Shown: piece after piece, positions 37,501 to 50,900 of the stretch
Numbering within the stretch: position 1 is the first letter of the stretch
How the letters are laid out: every line of letters begins with the position of its first letter
Program-made: the position numbers and the translations under genes
NCBI GenBank assembly: GCA_000469685.2
Contig: LS997567.1
Span: 40,042,775 to 40,106,774 of the forward strand
Direction: 5' to 3'
From: Haemonchus contortus
Lineage: Eukaryota; Nematoda; Chromadorea; Rhabditida; Trichostrongylidae
DNA: 64,000 nt
Notes under the pieces: model-generated
The model's database searches: none
Seen by the model: the letters and a program-made list of their open reading frames with translations, nothing else
Told to the model about the DNA's origin: nothing

Positions 37501-40342
37501 AGAATGCATGGCTTACAATAAGAGCTGTTTTTAGGTTAGCTTCAAGACTTACAAGTTACTAAACCAAGGCTTGGTAAAGGTGATGTTTGGACGAGTAAGT
37601 ACCCTTACAACAGTTTGGTCTATTTTGGTACGACTATACTCTTCTTACGTAAGTAGTAACGGCAAGGAATTCAAGGGCATCCTTCACGTCACCATCTGAT
37701 GATGAGAGCAGAGGTGAAATTTGCATTCATGGCTCCCTGCAATTTTTGGCTGGTTCCCCCGTAACCAGTCTTATTTTTGGCAGTGGATCGATGCAATTCC
37801 GTTACGGCTGAATTGAAATTAACCGCATTCCTTTGGTTCCGTCTAAATTCTTCCAAAGAACGACCTTATTTCTGTCAGAACACTGATCAACAGATGATTT
37901 ACTCCGTGTTTACCAGTGCTCTCGAGTTGTGCCATGAATGCGGCTACCGTCCATCATTGTAGATGTGTTCGAATTCGAACACTTAGCAAACTTATACAGA
38001 TTTTTGTGTGATCCTTCCGCTCTATTGCTTTCGTATCACTTTCCTACAAGCGATTAGTACTTGTACTGTTACTCCCTAGTTTCATGCCTTGTAACCCACA
38101 CCCCCAAAAAGATAGACTACTGTCCCATGGGCCAGATCTGAGTAATAGTGTAGCAGCAGTTTTCTTACCAAAGGGTTACCTTAAACGCGGACCTATTGTC
38201 CTTCTTCCATCCTGTGAATGCTGCTGGCTTGTGCAGACATGGGATAAAACCACAATCGAACAGGCAGGTTCTTACTTGGATCACTTAAATTCTGACTCTA
38301 CCGGTGTATCCCAGTTGACTCCATCCCTACAATACCTTCCTCGGTGCTTTTGTATTGAAGATTCTGGACTGCATTCTCTCGCTACTTCTTTTTGTCTGGA
38401 GTAGCACTGCTGCTAAAAACCATTCCCTTCTCTTCAAAGGCACAGTTCACGCAAAAAGTGGTTTTTGAGATTCCTCCTTTGGATGGACCCGTGACCCACA
38501 AGAATAGCCTATAGGACGATGCCGGTTCGAAGCACGGCCGAGATAAGGCACAGTAAGGGCCGAAACCGGCTAAGCCGACGTACACACTCAAGACGGACGG
38601 GTTCCTAAGCGTTGTTAAAGCTGTAGAGATGGCACTATTCGCAACGGGACCCATACTTTGCGCGCGCAGTGTATTGCAGTCAGCTGCAATGGCGCGAACA
38701 GCTCGTTCAAATACCCCTTTGATGCGACTTCTTTCAACCCCTAATTTTACTTCTTTTTGGATGCCTTAAATTTCCTTACATTTGCCGATTTTTCGATTTC
38801 TTTGCAACTTTTTCACTATTTAATACTATCACTTCCATTGCTCATTCAAAACTGAAAGCCCCGAAATTATCGTTAACTGTGCCTTTTACCAGAGCTAGTT
38901 ATACGTTTTTCTTATATTTCCTTCCTTTCCATACCCTGTCACCTACTCATAATCTCCCCCATCTCCTGCAACTGTACTTTTACTGTCGGTAACAACTGGA
39001 TTTGTATTTTCTACTTTTACATTATAGCAGTTGTATGCATCCTTTGCAAAGAGTCACGTGCTGAACAGCCTTCATTGAAATCTGACGCCCAGAAGGTGTG
39101 GGTTAGGAGGCACCATTTCGGCCATCGCTCACATACACACGAGGCGCTTGTAGAATTGTATGCTAAAACATTTCATGGCTTCTTAGCATTGTTGGAAAAG
39201 CTAAGTTCGTAATGCAGGCCTGATCGGTACGGGAGTGGGACCATCCCAGTTTCGATGGGAGGAATCGACACCTGTTTCTGCCAGGGACAGTCAACTAACC
39301 ATAGCAGATTCTTGGGATAATTCGAAGATACCCCACTTGGGTACGTTGTTAAGGCGCCGCAGAAGCAATAATTATTCTTGAAGTGTTTGGGGAAGGGGAA
39401 TCGGATTCTCTCCCGGAGAGTCCCCCGACTGTTAAATTGTAGGTCCACTACCGAAGAATAAAACTGTTCAAAACAGTTCATCACCAGACTAAATATTTTT
39501 GAGACCCCGTCGCTTAGTCATCCATAAACCAATGCATACCCATAGCGTTTCCAGACAACGGAAAAGTGCCATAGCATTACAACTCCAGATAGACATGGGA
39601 GGAAAAAATGGAAAGGAACCTGCTGTAGACTTTTACAGTCGGTCCTCTCAAAGTTACCTGATTCATCCACAAGACTGTTATTTTCATTTTTTGCGACCTA
39701 TCCTGTTCATCGTCCTGAATATTGTCTTATATTACTACGAAAGTACTCAAATAACTGTGGGGAGCGTCTCGAAGACCGCTGGAAGTCCCGGGATGACCTA
39801 GCCATCACAATTTCAGTGGTAGCGATCTCGTGGTTGTTCTGCGAATAACTTTGTTTCCATTAGTCACCCGTTTTTCGGTGATTCGTTTGAATTCTGAGCC
39901 AGATCAGAGCATGAGGCTCGGCTGATCCCTGTTTCTGAATGCTCTATCAGTTGCCTGCGGATACCTATCGGGCTGATCCCTCCGATTGAAATGGTGTTCA
40001 TAATCAGAAGTATCGCGGCCGAACGCCGGCCGCTCTTCTGCCGTTAATATTTTGGGAGCGAAGCATTGTCTAGTGCTTATCGTGGCTTTTCATCTGCTAC
40101 ATTTTACGTCCCGCTATCGGCTAGGCTTTTTGGCGACCTCATCACGACCGTAACGCACATTCGCTCATGAAAACGTCGGACTGTTCAATCGGCACTTCAT
40201 CTTTGTCTCATCATCTTTCCACTCCTCCTCTTGCTCTCGGTGTAAGTGCAATTATAACCTGCACATCCCCAACTTAATCGATGAGTTAGCCCGTATACAT
40301 TTAGGTACTAGTAAAGACTTCATTTTGAGGGTGACCACGACA
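34564..40342. other. Intergenic, no gene seen
   Basis: Several frames of 60-106 codons (for example 35091-35410, 35924-36184 and 38084-38404 on the + strand) have no motif or consistent splice signals. 38515-38650 on the minus strand has loose resemblance to the SINE-like body but is too weak to call. The 5' exons of the E93-type gene could lie here; I could not find them. Confidence 0.5.
36744..36790. repeat. Near-perfect hairpin, 21-bp arms
   Basis: Arms CAACCCATGGTGTGGTACATG and its complement, with one mismatch that still allows a G-T pair, are separated by TACAT. A partial echo of the arm lies just upstream (about 36728-36751). The loop is too short for a typical miRNA precursor, so a foldback is more likely. 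Confidence 0.7.
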
Positions 40343-40410
40343 ACCTGGTTCAGGCTGGAACCTTCCAAGAAAAGTAACTGCGATGACCTGGTTTAAGCCG
40401 GAACCTTCCA
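40343..40410 (+). repeat. Direct repeat, two 25-bp units
   Basis: ACCTGGTTCAGGCTGGAACC and ACCTGGTTTAAGCCGGAACC, each continued by TTCCA, lie 43 bases apart start to start. Confidence 0.7.
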
Positions 40411-40865
40411 GGCCCACGTGAAGCTGGTTAAGTCGCTACGATGGGCTTCGACAGCTTTTACAAGAGCATGGTCGGGAATTCGCTCTCGACTGTGACTTTT
40501 TCCCGGCTCAGGTGGATAAACTGGGTGAAAACTGTAATTGATTTTGAATAAGATCGTTAAAACTGTAAAAAAAACTTTTCACCTTGAGTCTTTGAGTGAA
40601 TGCTTTCATTACGGGGGCTTGGTACTACTTAAAAAATGTCTCCTGCCTTTCCAAGCATCCCAGACAAAGGCACCGTTATCAAAACTTACTTATGCTTCAC
40701 TTCCTACCCGGAGGAGTGCATGGCGCAACCTATGCTATTGGAATTTTCGGAATTCGTAGCTTCTTTGCAAGAATCATCTATCGTCACTTGAACTTATCAT
40801 CTCACAATCACAAGGGTCTCATCATTTCTGACTCACAGATGTGATTTCGTAATTCACAACAGAAA

Positions 40866-40935
40866 CAGAGTGGGTAAGTGGCAAGGGGCGCCGCCTCCAC
40901 ACGCATGGTCAGGGGATTACATGACGGTCCGAAAT
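40866..40935 (+). repeat. SINE-like family, head copy F
   Basis: GTGGGTAAGTGGCAAGGGGC, ACACGCATGGTCA and a GGTCCGAAATCC B-box-like element match the head of the 34.3 kb copy. No recognisable body follows, so this is a 3'-truncated or diverged copy. Confidence 0.5.
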
Positions 40936-41551
40936 CCGCTCCGACCATGGAAATGTTAATTGTTTTGATCTTGATTAACTTGTAACTAAGTAGCTCGAAA
41001 GGAACTAGCATTCATTAGTACATCAGCTGACTCATCAAGCTATTGCATGGACCGAATGCGCGCTCCAAGGTAGGTGCGAATCTGACCGCATGCCAATAGC
41101 GTGGCGCAATCCCAAGGAGGATTAGGATTTAGCAAGTGTAATCCTTTTGCAATATAATCTACTTGGTGAGCGTTTTCTAACGTGCTAAACAAGGTAGTTA
41201 TATAACATACGCCGATTTTTAGCAGAAATGATGGGTTAGGTGTCCAAAGTACATCATGGTATAAATAAGTAAACAATAAACAGACTGTTTGGTCTTCAGG
41301 GTTCTGGATCTAACCTACAAATCCTCTGAAATCAAGCTGCATTTTGCACTCGATGGCGCTTCTATATGGCTTTTGTGGCTTATGTGATTATACGTTTACG
41401 GTCTCTGTAACCAAAACAACAACAACATAAACAAACAGGCTGAAGGGTCCCTACCAATGCATGCCAGCCTGTGTATATGTGTAAATGCCGAGGTCGGCAC
41501 TCAGTTAGTGCCGGGGAGCACTGATTATCCGTAGGTATTGCGACAGCTTAC

Positions 41552-41693
41552 CTGTGATTAGAATGTCTTTCACATATCGGGGGGCGGCTGGGGGCTTGCT
41601 GCCTGATTCGGATTTGGACGCCCCGCGGCAGCCACGACGGGCAGCGGGGCGACGTCCCTCTTCGCCTTCGATACACTCACTCACCACACTCAC
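41552..41693 (-). CDS. Candidate minus-strand exon, GC-rich
   Basis: On the minus strand an open frame rich in Arg, Ala, Ser and Pro (CIEGEEGRRPAARRGCRG, then SKSESGSKPPAAPRYVKDIL) ends at a canonical gtaagc donor. No ATG or upstream acceptor is visible in frame and no partner exon was identified. It is also GC-rich enough that openness by chance is plausible. If real, it would belong to a gene oriented opposite to the E93-type gene. Confidence 0.2.
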
Positions 41694-41993
41694 TAGTCGC
41701 CCTCATTGAAACTCATCCCCCAATGTGTGAAACTTATTAACACCTTACAAGTACTCCTACTGGTAGTAACTGGTAGACATGCCCAGCCATCTATCTCATG
41801 AATCGCTGAATTCCGTGTGGTAGATGAGCTGAGGCTACTCCACCGGCGGTGACAGCGACAGCGCTTCCCTCAAAGCCGCTGCCAGTTCGCTTCAAAGCAT
41901 TTGTTGTTGTTGTTGTTATTGTCTCAGTGTGTGGCCATTTTCGTAACTTCTACATTTACTCCAGTAAAAGTCCACTTTGTTAAGTATTTACAG

Positions 41994-44900
41994 CTATGCT
42001 TACGCTGTGATGCGCTGCGGCCTGGCGTGCCTTTACGAAAGACGAAACGTACGAAAAGACCTAGCACGTTGGTCACGTACAACATTATTAGCAACTGGTA
42101 AGTTGCCTATAATTCTATCAGATTTGATATCTTTTATTACTTTGCCCTTTTCTCTCATACGTAAGAAATAAAGCTGGGAGATTTTTGATGTGATTAGACG
42201 ACTACGCGGCAGGTCCACTTGCACTTCTCATGAAATTCCTGCTCCAAATGTTAGAAATATCGAAATTACAAAATCATAAACAAAAATGTAACCATTTTAG
42301 GGGCCTACTCTTGGTAGGGCAAGTGTATCTGGACGTTTTCAGAAATCTGGATAAGATAAGATAAACCGGTGGCCGGGGATTGCAGGGTTCTGGGCCCCGT
42401 GATCGGGGGTTTTGACTTGATGCTATGACATGATGTTGCCCAAGTAGGGTTCGCGTCCGGCCCTGGGCAGAAGTTTTGCCCAAAACACGTCGTCTTTGTG
42501 ATAGAACAGGAGATTATTATGGGCTGACTTCTGAAAGTAGAGTAAATATCGCTGTTTCTGACTTCCTGGTAAATCGGAAGTGCTACCATTTTGAGGTTGG
42601 GCTGTGGTTTGGTTACTTGTTAACGCAGTAAAAGTGTATATGAGAACATGTTCGGTTCAGTAGGCAACTAATTCGGTATTCTTTGAGAGATTGCAGGAAA
42701 ATTTGGAGAGATCGCCCATTTATGCAAATGAATTATGCATAACAAGGAAGGTTGAAAGACGCTCTCCTCTCTCTCTTTCTGAATGTTCGCCAGCGCCACC
42801 TAACCAACCAACCAATACTACAATTCGGACCCCCCTTATTACTTGTGTATCCGAGTTTTATACCTACTTTCTTTAGTTATGATTCAGGGGCCCAGGGGTA
42901 GCATGGGTAATGAGATTTTGATGTGCTACGGGGTTCATCACACTACTTCTCAGGAGGGGGATGAACGTGGCGATTGTTCTAAGAGATAGATCCATGCAAT
43001 TAGGCAACGCGAGAAATGTCATTCACATGTTGCCGGCTGGTTTGCCCCGTTGAGTCCACGGGCTCCTGGGCTTTTCTTCCGTGGTTTTGTCTGTTTCTTT
43101 CTTGTTTTCCTCGAAATCGTCCCTATTTTCGTTGAAAGGATTCCTCTAATGTCAGTGTGAAGCTCCTAAATCCAACTAAATCCTCTGCTCTCAGGTGTTG
43201 GTATTTGTCTCCTCGAAAGTCTTCCACCTCCCGAGCAAAACGGAATAATCTGCTAGATATCTGACTGTGTATGTGGATAGCAGCAGATTTCGGTTTCATC
43301 AGATTAGCTTGGCCGCCGATCCTTAACATCGTACTGCTCACGTGATTCCCTCCCGACCACTTTCACCTCACCCCCCCCCCCCCGGTCTCATACTATCAAA
43401 TCCCTCTCGAACTCTAATGCTGTATTCTCAGATAATTCGCCACAACCCTGTAATGAAAGGTTTCCTGCGCGACTCCATATCAGTAATCTGTTACTAATGA
43501 GCGCGCTCAGACCAATTTGTGCAACCAGGTGCCTCTCACTACTAGTATTTCCCCCTTCCCTCACATAGCTTAGCTTCGAAGGAAATCATTCACCCCGTCA
43601 GTCGGCTGATCCCATGCCTCTATTCTCCCTTCATCTGACTAGTTTACCTTACCTATTTACAAGTTTCCCGGGACAAATAAGGATGCAAACCAAAAATCTT
43701 AAATTTCTTGGCTCTTTTCCAATTTCAGCGCTTTCCCGTTTCAATCTTCAATTACTCCTTCAATTGTTTTGTCCATTATAAATCAATTGGGATTGTTCAC
43801 AGACTAATCACGTAGCCAATGATTATTAGGATGTCATTATCTGAACTATCAGAACTACAGAACTACCCGAATTACTCGTACTTTTTAATGTCAATATGTC
43901 AAAAAGTCATTTGACATTCAGCCCTCCATTTCTGCTCCTTCATTCCCAGGATAACAGCCCATTTCTCCTTTCTTTTTCCTCTTTTTCGCTTTTTCCTTCC
44001 GATTTCCTCTTTTTCCGCAAACTTTTATGTTGTATGTAGTTATTTTGTTACTGGTATGACTTGTGTGTGTGTGGTGGGTGAATGGAGGCGCCGTCGCGGG
44101 CAAACTTGACAAATGGGCCCTCCCCCCTTCGGCATGATTGGGTGAGGCTACCATAACCCGGCGAAATCATGACGCAGCGCCACCATATGGCCCTGGTGGA
44201 ATGCCAAACTATGGGTGTTTCTCGAATTTTTCTGATATTCAACGTTCATTCTACAAAATTTTCAACTGTTCACATGCATTTCTTCTGACCAACTTTTTAG
44301 CTAAATTTCGCCAAAAAATGGTTGAATTTTTGGGATATTTTTTTATGTGAGCAATTTCTGAAATCTTTCCGCCAACTTTTTTGACCAAATGAAACTTGTT
44401 AGGTATAAATGAGTTGTCTGAATGGGTATATAGCACCCATTAGGCCGTATAATCACGAAAGTTGGCTTGCAGACATGAGAATCAAGCAGCATATGGGTAT
44501 GCGACACGTACTTTGCGTTGATTAGTCTACGTTGTTGGCGTTGGGGGGAAAATGTTGTGAGGCGGTTGGATAACGGGGCTGATAAATGCCCATAGCCATA
44601 TATTCTCTGTGTGTGAATACGCACATGCACACATGTACACCCCGTGTTATACTTGTTGAGGTGAAATGGAATGAGAACGAAGCGGGAGGGGGGACAGTGT
44701 TTTTGATTTGGCCGGCGGGCGCCGTCAAGTGTATGCCGGCCGTTGCCCGGGGATACCGGGCAGCCGGCCGTGTTGTGGGGGGCCTACGGTAGAGGCCAGT
44801 CCCGTGTCACGATTCGGCTGAATTCGGCGCTGATTGGGTAGCGGCTGATAAAGTATTGAAAGAGGTAGGGGGTGGGGGGACTAACATGTTTATCATCTGG

Positions 44901-47900
44901 GCAATGAAATGAGGCACAACAACCCCTTGAAGGGACTTTTTATACTTTACAATTTACCCTATTTGGGATATGTTTTTCCCAGCGGTGAGCTAATGAAGCT
45001 AAATGAGCATTGAAAAAGGGGGGCTTTTTTACAGCTACTTGTTTACGCCTTATCTGGTTACGCTGTAGGGAATTAAAAGCTGTAAGACTGTTGCCCTCGG
45101 AAAATCCGAAGGGGCCCAATACCTTGAGAATAAGTGCAGGAAAAGGAGTTACTGCTTACTAATTACTTATATCCGAAAATGTAAATGTAAATGCCTCTCC
45201 GACGTGCTAGCCTTGCCGAATCTGGCCAAGATTTTGTCCATGAAATTTTTTTCGAGGGTTTTTCGGAGGAGGCTTAGAGCCCAACAAACAAAGGTCCCCA
45301 GAAAACATTTAAGCCTTGGGAATGTCCAAGTCAGAGAATTGTCAGGAGGGGGGAGGTCTGGCGTGAATTCGCACTCAATTACGAAGGCGTCTCAGTCAAT
45401 TTCGTGTTCCTTGTGGCATTGAAGCGGCACTGATACCCCCCTTCTTTTCGATAGGCCCCTGTCTAATTGAAAGATTACGATAGATGTGCCGGGGTGCTAG
45501 ACCGGACCTTCATTTACGTTCCCGTCTGGCTTAGAATCAAATCTGACGAATTTTAACATTTTCGTCGGCCGTTCGACTATCCTGTTCCCTGTCTGAATGT
45601 CATCGTATTGATGATTCATATGAGGGAAGAAGTGCCCTTGTGTGGGACTGGCTGGGTGGTTTGGTCACCGGTCCGGTAGCGTCCGGTCCGGACTGAGTTT
45701 ACTCACTTTCTTACAAGTAATAGTACTGCATTACATTTCATGTTTCGGTGTGAAGAAGCTTTATTAGGGAACACTGCGAGAAAGCCGCTATTCATCCATT
45801 ATTCAGCACTATGCGCCTCTCTTCAAATTAGCATCCGAATCTTGAATAGATATCTGAACATGAATAGACCTGATATCTAAGGGTGTGTGTGTGTCGTCAT
45901 GTCTTGTGTTCCAATCCCCTTGGTTTTTTCCCTGACGATTTTACTTTAACTACTAAATACTCACCTATACTAGTTTTAAGTAGTTTCGTAGTAATCAAGC
46001 CCGTGACCATTGATTCCGTTACTTATTCAAAATAGATTAACATAAGCTACAATTTGGCCCAAGCAGCTCAACACCAATTACCAGCCGGCCTGAACTTGTA
46101 AGTAGCTCCAGAACCTTCTGAGTATCCTTACGGGAGAAATGGCGGGTGATAAGTTCAGTGTTAGAAGGCCGAAACCTATGTGAAGATTGAAACTACTTTT
46201 TCAAAAGGTTTACAAAGTAGTAAGAAGTAAAAGCCCTAGACGGCTCGCCCATATCCTGTTCCTATTTGAATGCCATCTCTGGGACATCTGTTTGGGTTTC
46301 ATCATTCTCAAGTTCCGATAAAGCCCGGAAACCGTGTATTTGTGGGCAATTTCGGGCAATTATCTGGGTTGCCGCTAATTAAATGGGGCCCAGGAAGATA
46401 GCACGATAGCGCAACGATTTCGAGGGGCCCCAATTAAAATTAATGATTATTATATGGAGAGGGGGGGGGGGTGCGGCAGCACACATAGACGAAGGCGTCA
46501 AGTCGAAAGCAGGGACTTGTTTGTGTTTATTGTATTAAAAGACAACACAATGTCTCATATTACTTTATTGTGGTTGTTTAGGTGTCAGTAAACTTACTGC
46601 TTTGTTTAGGTATCGAAAATATTGCCTGTCATCTTGTGGGCAAAGAAGTTTGGGAAGCGATTTTTCCCGAATCATCAGTGTGCCTTAATCAACCAGGTAG
46701 GCTATAGAATTCCGTGGCTTTACTGAAGTACAACTTACAAAGTAGCCTTCAGAGAGAAATAGTGCTACCACCTATGCTTTGACAATATCCTTACAGCCTG
46801 CCATACCAGTATTGTTCATTCAACAACCATACTTAAAAGGCCTTCCGAACTTACAGTACTTATGAATTAGTTGAATCATCGGGGCACTGATCGGGACGTT
46901 TTTGATGGCACCTTTGACATGGCAAACCCATTGAATCCTGGTTTTTTAATTAATTTCTATGACGGCAGTAAGAGATTGTAGTAGACCTCGTGCGAGGTGC
47001 TTCGGGTAGTATCCCATCGCAAAAACTTGAGTAACTGGTAATCCCTGGGACAATAGACGCCTTTATCAATAATCCGGCAGGAAGCATTTACACAACGTTG
47101 AGAATGTGCACTTTAAAACCTATCCAGTAAGTACAATTGTAATGGAGTCAATTTCCCAATCCATCTGAAAGATTCCTCATGATTGAATGAATGCCCTAAA
47201 GTCTGGGACATGAGACGCTGCTTTTAACTTTAAGAAAAGATAATAACCCCTTGCGACTATGTTATTATAGCAGGGTGGCGTTAGTTGAAGCGAAATCAGA
47301 ACAATAGCTGTGATTTTACTGAGTAATCTGTTCAAAGTTCACTTTTCTGGTTCGGTCCCGGCCGATTTTGTACCTGCCGAGCTGTGCCTACTGTGTGATC
47401 GACAACGAACCGAAGCTGCCACGGAGTCGGTCGACAAGAAGGTAAGCTTTTGGGTTGAGAAGTAGCGGATACACAACCGGTCAGAGAAAGGGTCCGTTAG
47501 AGGGCTACGACCATTATTTACTGATAATTCTATACTCCAGTAACTACTTGATTCCATTTCAGGTCGTGATGTGTGACTCAGACTCCGGTGTATGCTCAGC
47601 TTCCCCTCCGACCTCACCACGGGCCTCACAACCCGTACCGTCTGCATCAACGGAAGCGACGTTACTCTGTATGACGAGCCTATATGAACGTACCAGAGAA
47701 GCAATTATGCGGATGCAGGCTGCTCAGCAGTGTTAGTTCCTACTTACTGGTTGTAGCCTAACGTAGTAACTCTCAGATATTCTCTGTCCAAGCAGAGGTA
47801 GCAATCCCATGCCGACCTAGACTCGCAAGAGAGCAGGGCTTCAGGCTACCCAGGAAGGGAGTCTTAGCCCATAACCACCCCATAGCTGTTGAAGCTGGCA

Positions 47901-50900
47901 CGATTACCGTATTAGTACTAGTAATGCAGAATGTGTTATTACGTAAAAATTACATTACATATATGAAGAAAAAAAATTGTAGGCAAAAAGGTAGAATTGA
48001 GGCGAAGCGAACCTAATTTTCGTACAACAACCTGCCTCAGGATTGTGGTTGAACACCAATAACTAGTACTCGCTTGTTTGTACAGTAATACTTAATACTA
48101 AGCACTTACTCATTTGGTTTAGGAGAAGACACTTTTAATGGTCCCTGACTACGCAGGAAAACAAATTTGTGCTGACGACCATTTACGAAGACTACATATT
48201 AACTCCAAAAAAATTTTGAAAAAGCGATTCGACCTCGACCTCAAACGGCTCCTGACGAGAAGACTCCACCTGGCGAAAGGATTTATGAGAAAGGAGATCT
48301 GTCTGAAGTTCTAAGAGGTCCCATGGTTCAGCCAACAGATGGTACCACATTTTCCAGCGTACACCGATAGGCCCCGTGCAGCAGGAAGTTTGGGGTTCCC
48401 ACAAGGAAACATCTGAAGAACAAGAGCAGCACTGTGGGAGCTGAGTCACAGGGCTTCCTGTTCCTGTATTTCCCGTCATAGGACATGCTCACATCCCGGG
48501 TGGTTCCTTTCATTCAAACAGGAACCCTTTGATAACCCAGGAGGAGCTCTTGCATGGTGAAGACCTTCCCAAGGGGAGTATAGTGAGAATGAATTAAGTG
48601 TGGTCCTGCCTTCCGATCAGATCTTAAAGGTAGTTATGAAAATGACACTGCGACCTACCGATGGGTCTTCCCAAGTAATCCAAACTGTTGCCTACTGGTC
48701 CCAATCAGGCAGATGTGGCAAAAAAGAGTCACAGCAGTTGAATCAGTCAACATTCTGATTTTTCAGACAGCTGAATAGAAGCGCCAAAACGAAGTGTGAG
48801 AATGACAAGTGAAAACATATTGCTTATTGATTGACGCCATTTCACCGTACAATTTTGTATGCTACCGTATTCCGCCCGACCGAGCGACGGAGCGCTTTGT
48901 TTCCCATGTGATAAGCGTGCAAGGGCACAGCGTCAAACAAAACCATTTCGTTCAAGTACCATCTTGATCGGTCACGTAGTACTTATTGGTCAATCTTATT
49001 TTACCAGTTCCTGTAGCATTATCCAGGTATTCTTCCTAGCTAACTGACTTCGAGTTCCTCGAGACCTTCTTTTAAATAGTGTTCGGTCACTAATTTCTTT
49101 CTTATAACGCCAGGGAGAGACTTCTAAAAATGTTTACTCGAGTAATTTCGCTCGAGTAATGAATGAATCAAGAAGAAGATCACACTTCACATCCTGACAG
49201 TACAAGTTTTGGGCATCAAGATGAAGTCAATCCTCTGCTCCAACATCCTCGCTGATCCTTTTAAAAGAATGACGTTCCACTGCAGAGCATTCCTTCTAAA
49301 AACCCCTATGTAGAAGGGAAAGGTTTTTTCTATGATTTTCTATGATGATTTTAGAAACGAAAATATTTTCCGCTGGATTCCTCTTATGTCTGAGGAAATG
49401 CCTTTATAACAAAACTGGTAATATTTGAGGATAGCTCTAAGCCAAGGTAGCGTTCGCACCTTTCTTCCTTGAACTCTTAATGCTGATACTTTTTGAACCA
49501 AAATCTCGAGAACGAATGACAACAAAAGCTTTCAGTGGGAGTTTTTTTTGGCAGAATCATCACTACTCGCTCATGGAATCTTCCATGAGCGAATAGTGAT
49601 GATCCGGTTCACTCATATGTAGACGAAAAATTCAAGGACCGCTGGCCAGTGCACTCCTATCGCTTTTGCGTACTGCTTCATCCAGATCAAAGATACTGCA
49701 GTAACGCTGAAACTATTCCAAAAGTGAAAAGTTCTAGAAGTGTGCAGACTCTTCTCAACCTTTTCTACTTTGAGTGGTTCCATCCAGAATTCTACATCGA
49801 ACAGATACCACTTCCTATCAAAACCAGGTGTTCAGGAGCTCTCGGAAACCCAGGGACACATCATCACTGCAATATCTTTTGACTTCTAGGGGATAGTAAC
49901 GGGAGTAAGGACGGGATTGAGTAGTCCAGTCACTAAATGCAGCAGAGTACTGCGTTGTGTGCCTTGGAAAAGTTTTTTTGAAATTCTCATAAAACCCTCA
50001 CTGAACATCAGCCTATTCATGGTATCGCAGTATGCTCCAGGGCACTGTAACAAATGATGATTTCATAAGTCTTAGTCCCATTTCTATAAAAGCCTAAGTT
50101 CCACTTCCGATCAACGCTTAGGTCAGCCACAACCCATCCTTCGCCCATAGAGCGGATTCTCTCGGTATGAGCTCCAAGTGGTAGCAAATACTTCCTAAAT
50201 GAACTCGACACCCTCGAGGGCATGTAAATTTCAGGGTACCGCTCGCACCTTGGTAGCTCCTACATCCTCGATAATTGTAGATACTTTGGTTATACCTTGT
50301 TCTAGGCTTACTATTCATTTGTTTGCATTTTCTTTTATGATTCACGTTTGCGTGAGATTACCACACAAGCGGTAACGAAAAACTGTTAGGAAACTCCCAT
50401 CGAGTTCAGAACTGGTGAACACTACACCTTTTTTTTTACTAATGACGACATTGCTTCTTGCCCGTGCTCACATTCTGTAGGCCTTTCGTGGTGACTCGTA
50501 CTTTACTTGCTAAGCTTTAATTACTGTCCCCTCTTGGACTGCACAATTAGAAAGTCAGGACCTACATCACCTTGTCATTGGAAACGTGCTTACGGCCTTT
50601 TGGGATATGAATCCGGGGTCTGAACAGGGATCAGGTAACTTCAAATGAACTCGAGAGACTTAGGTTTCAATCAGGTTGAGGGCTCACCCATTTAGGATTC
50701 ATTTTGGGACCGTAGGGACTGTAGAGACCGTAGGTGTAGCCGAAGATGTGGCCTCTGGGTGAACTTGGCGTTATCTGCGCCATGAACTGTGGGCATTCTA
50801 TGAACGCAACATACTGTAGGTAGGTTACGTGTACAAGGTTAAAGAATTTGTTGCGGCGATAGGATTTCCCACGTCTGTGCTGTGAATATTATGAAAATAT

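Larger units (their letters stand above)
42098..46609 (+). other. E93-type gene, 4.5-kb intron
   Basis: Donor gtaagt, acceptor gtttag. It holds homopolymer runs, a GC-rich hairpin near 44.75 kb and several chance frames. No nested gene was recognised. Confidence 0.65.
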
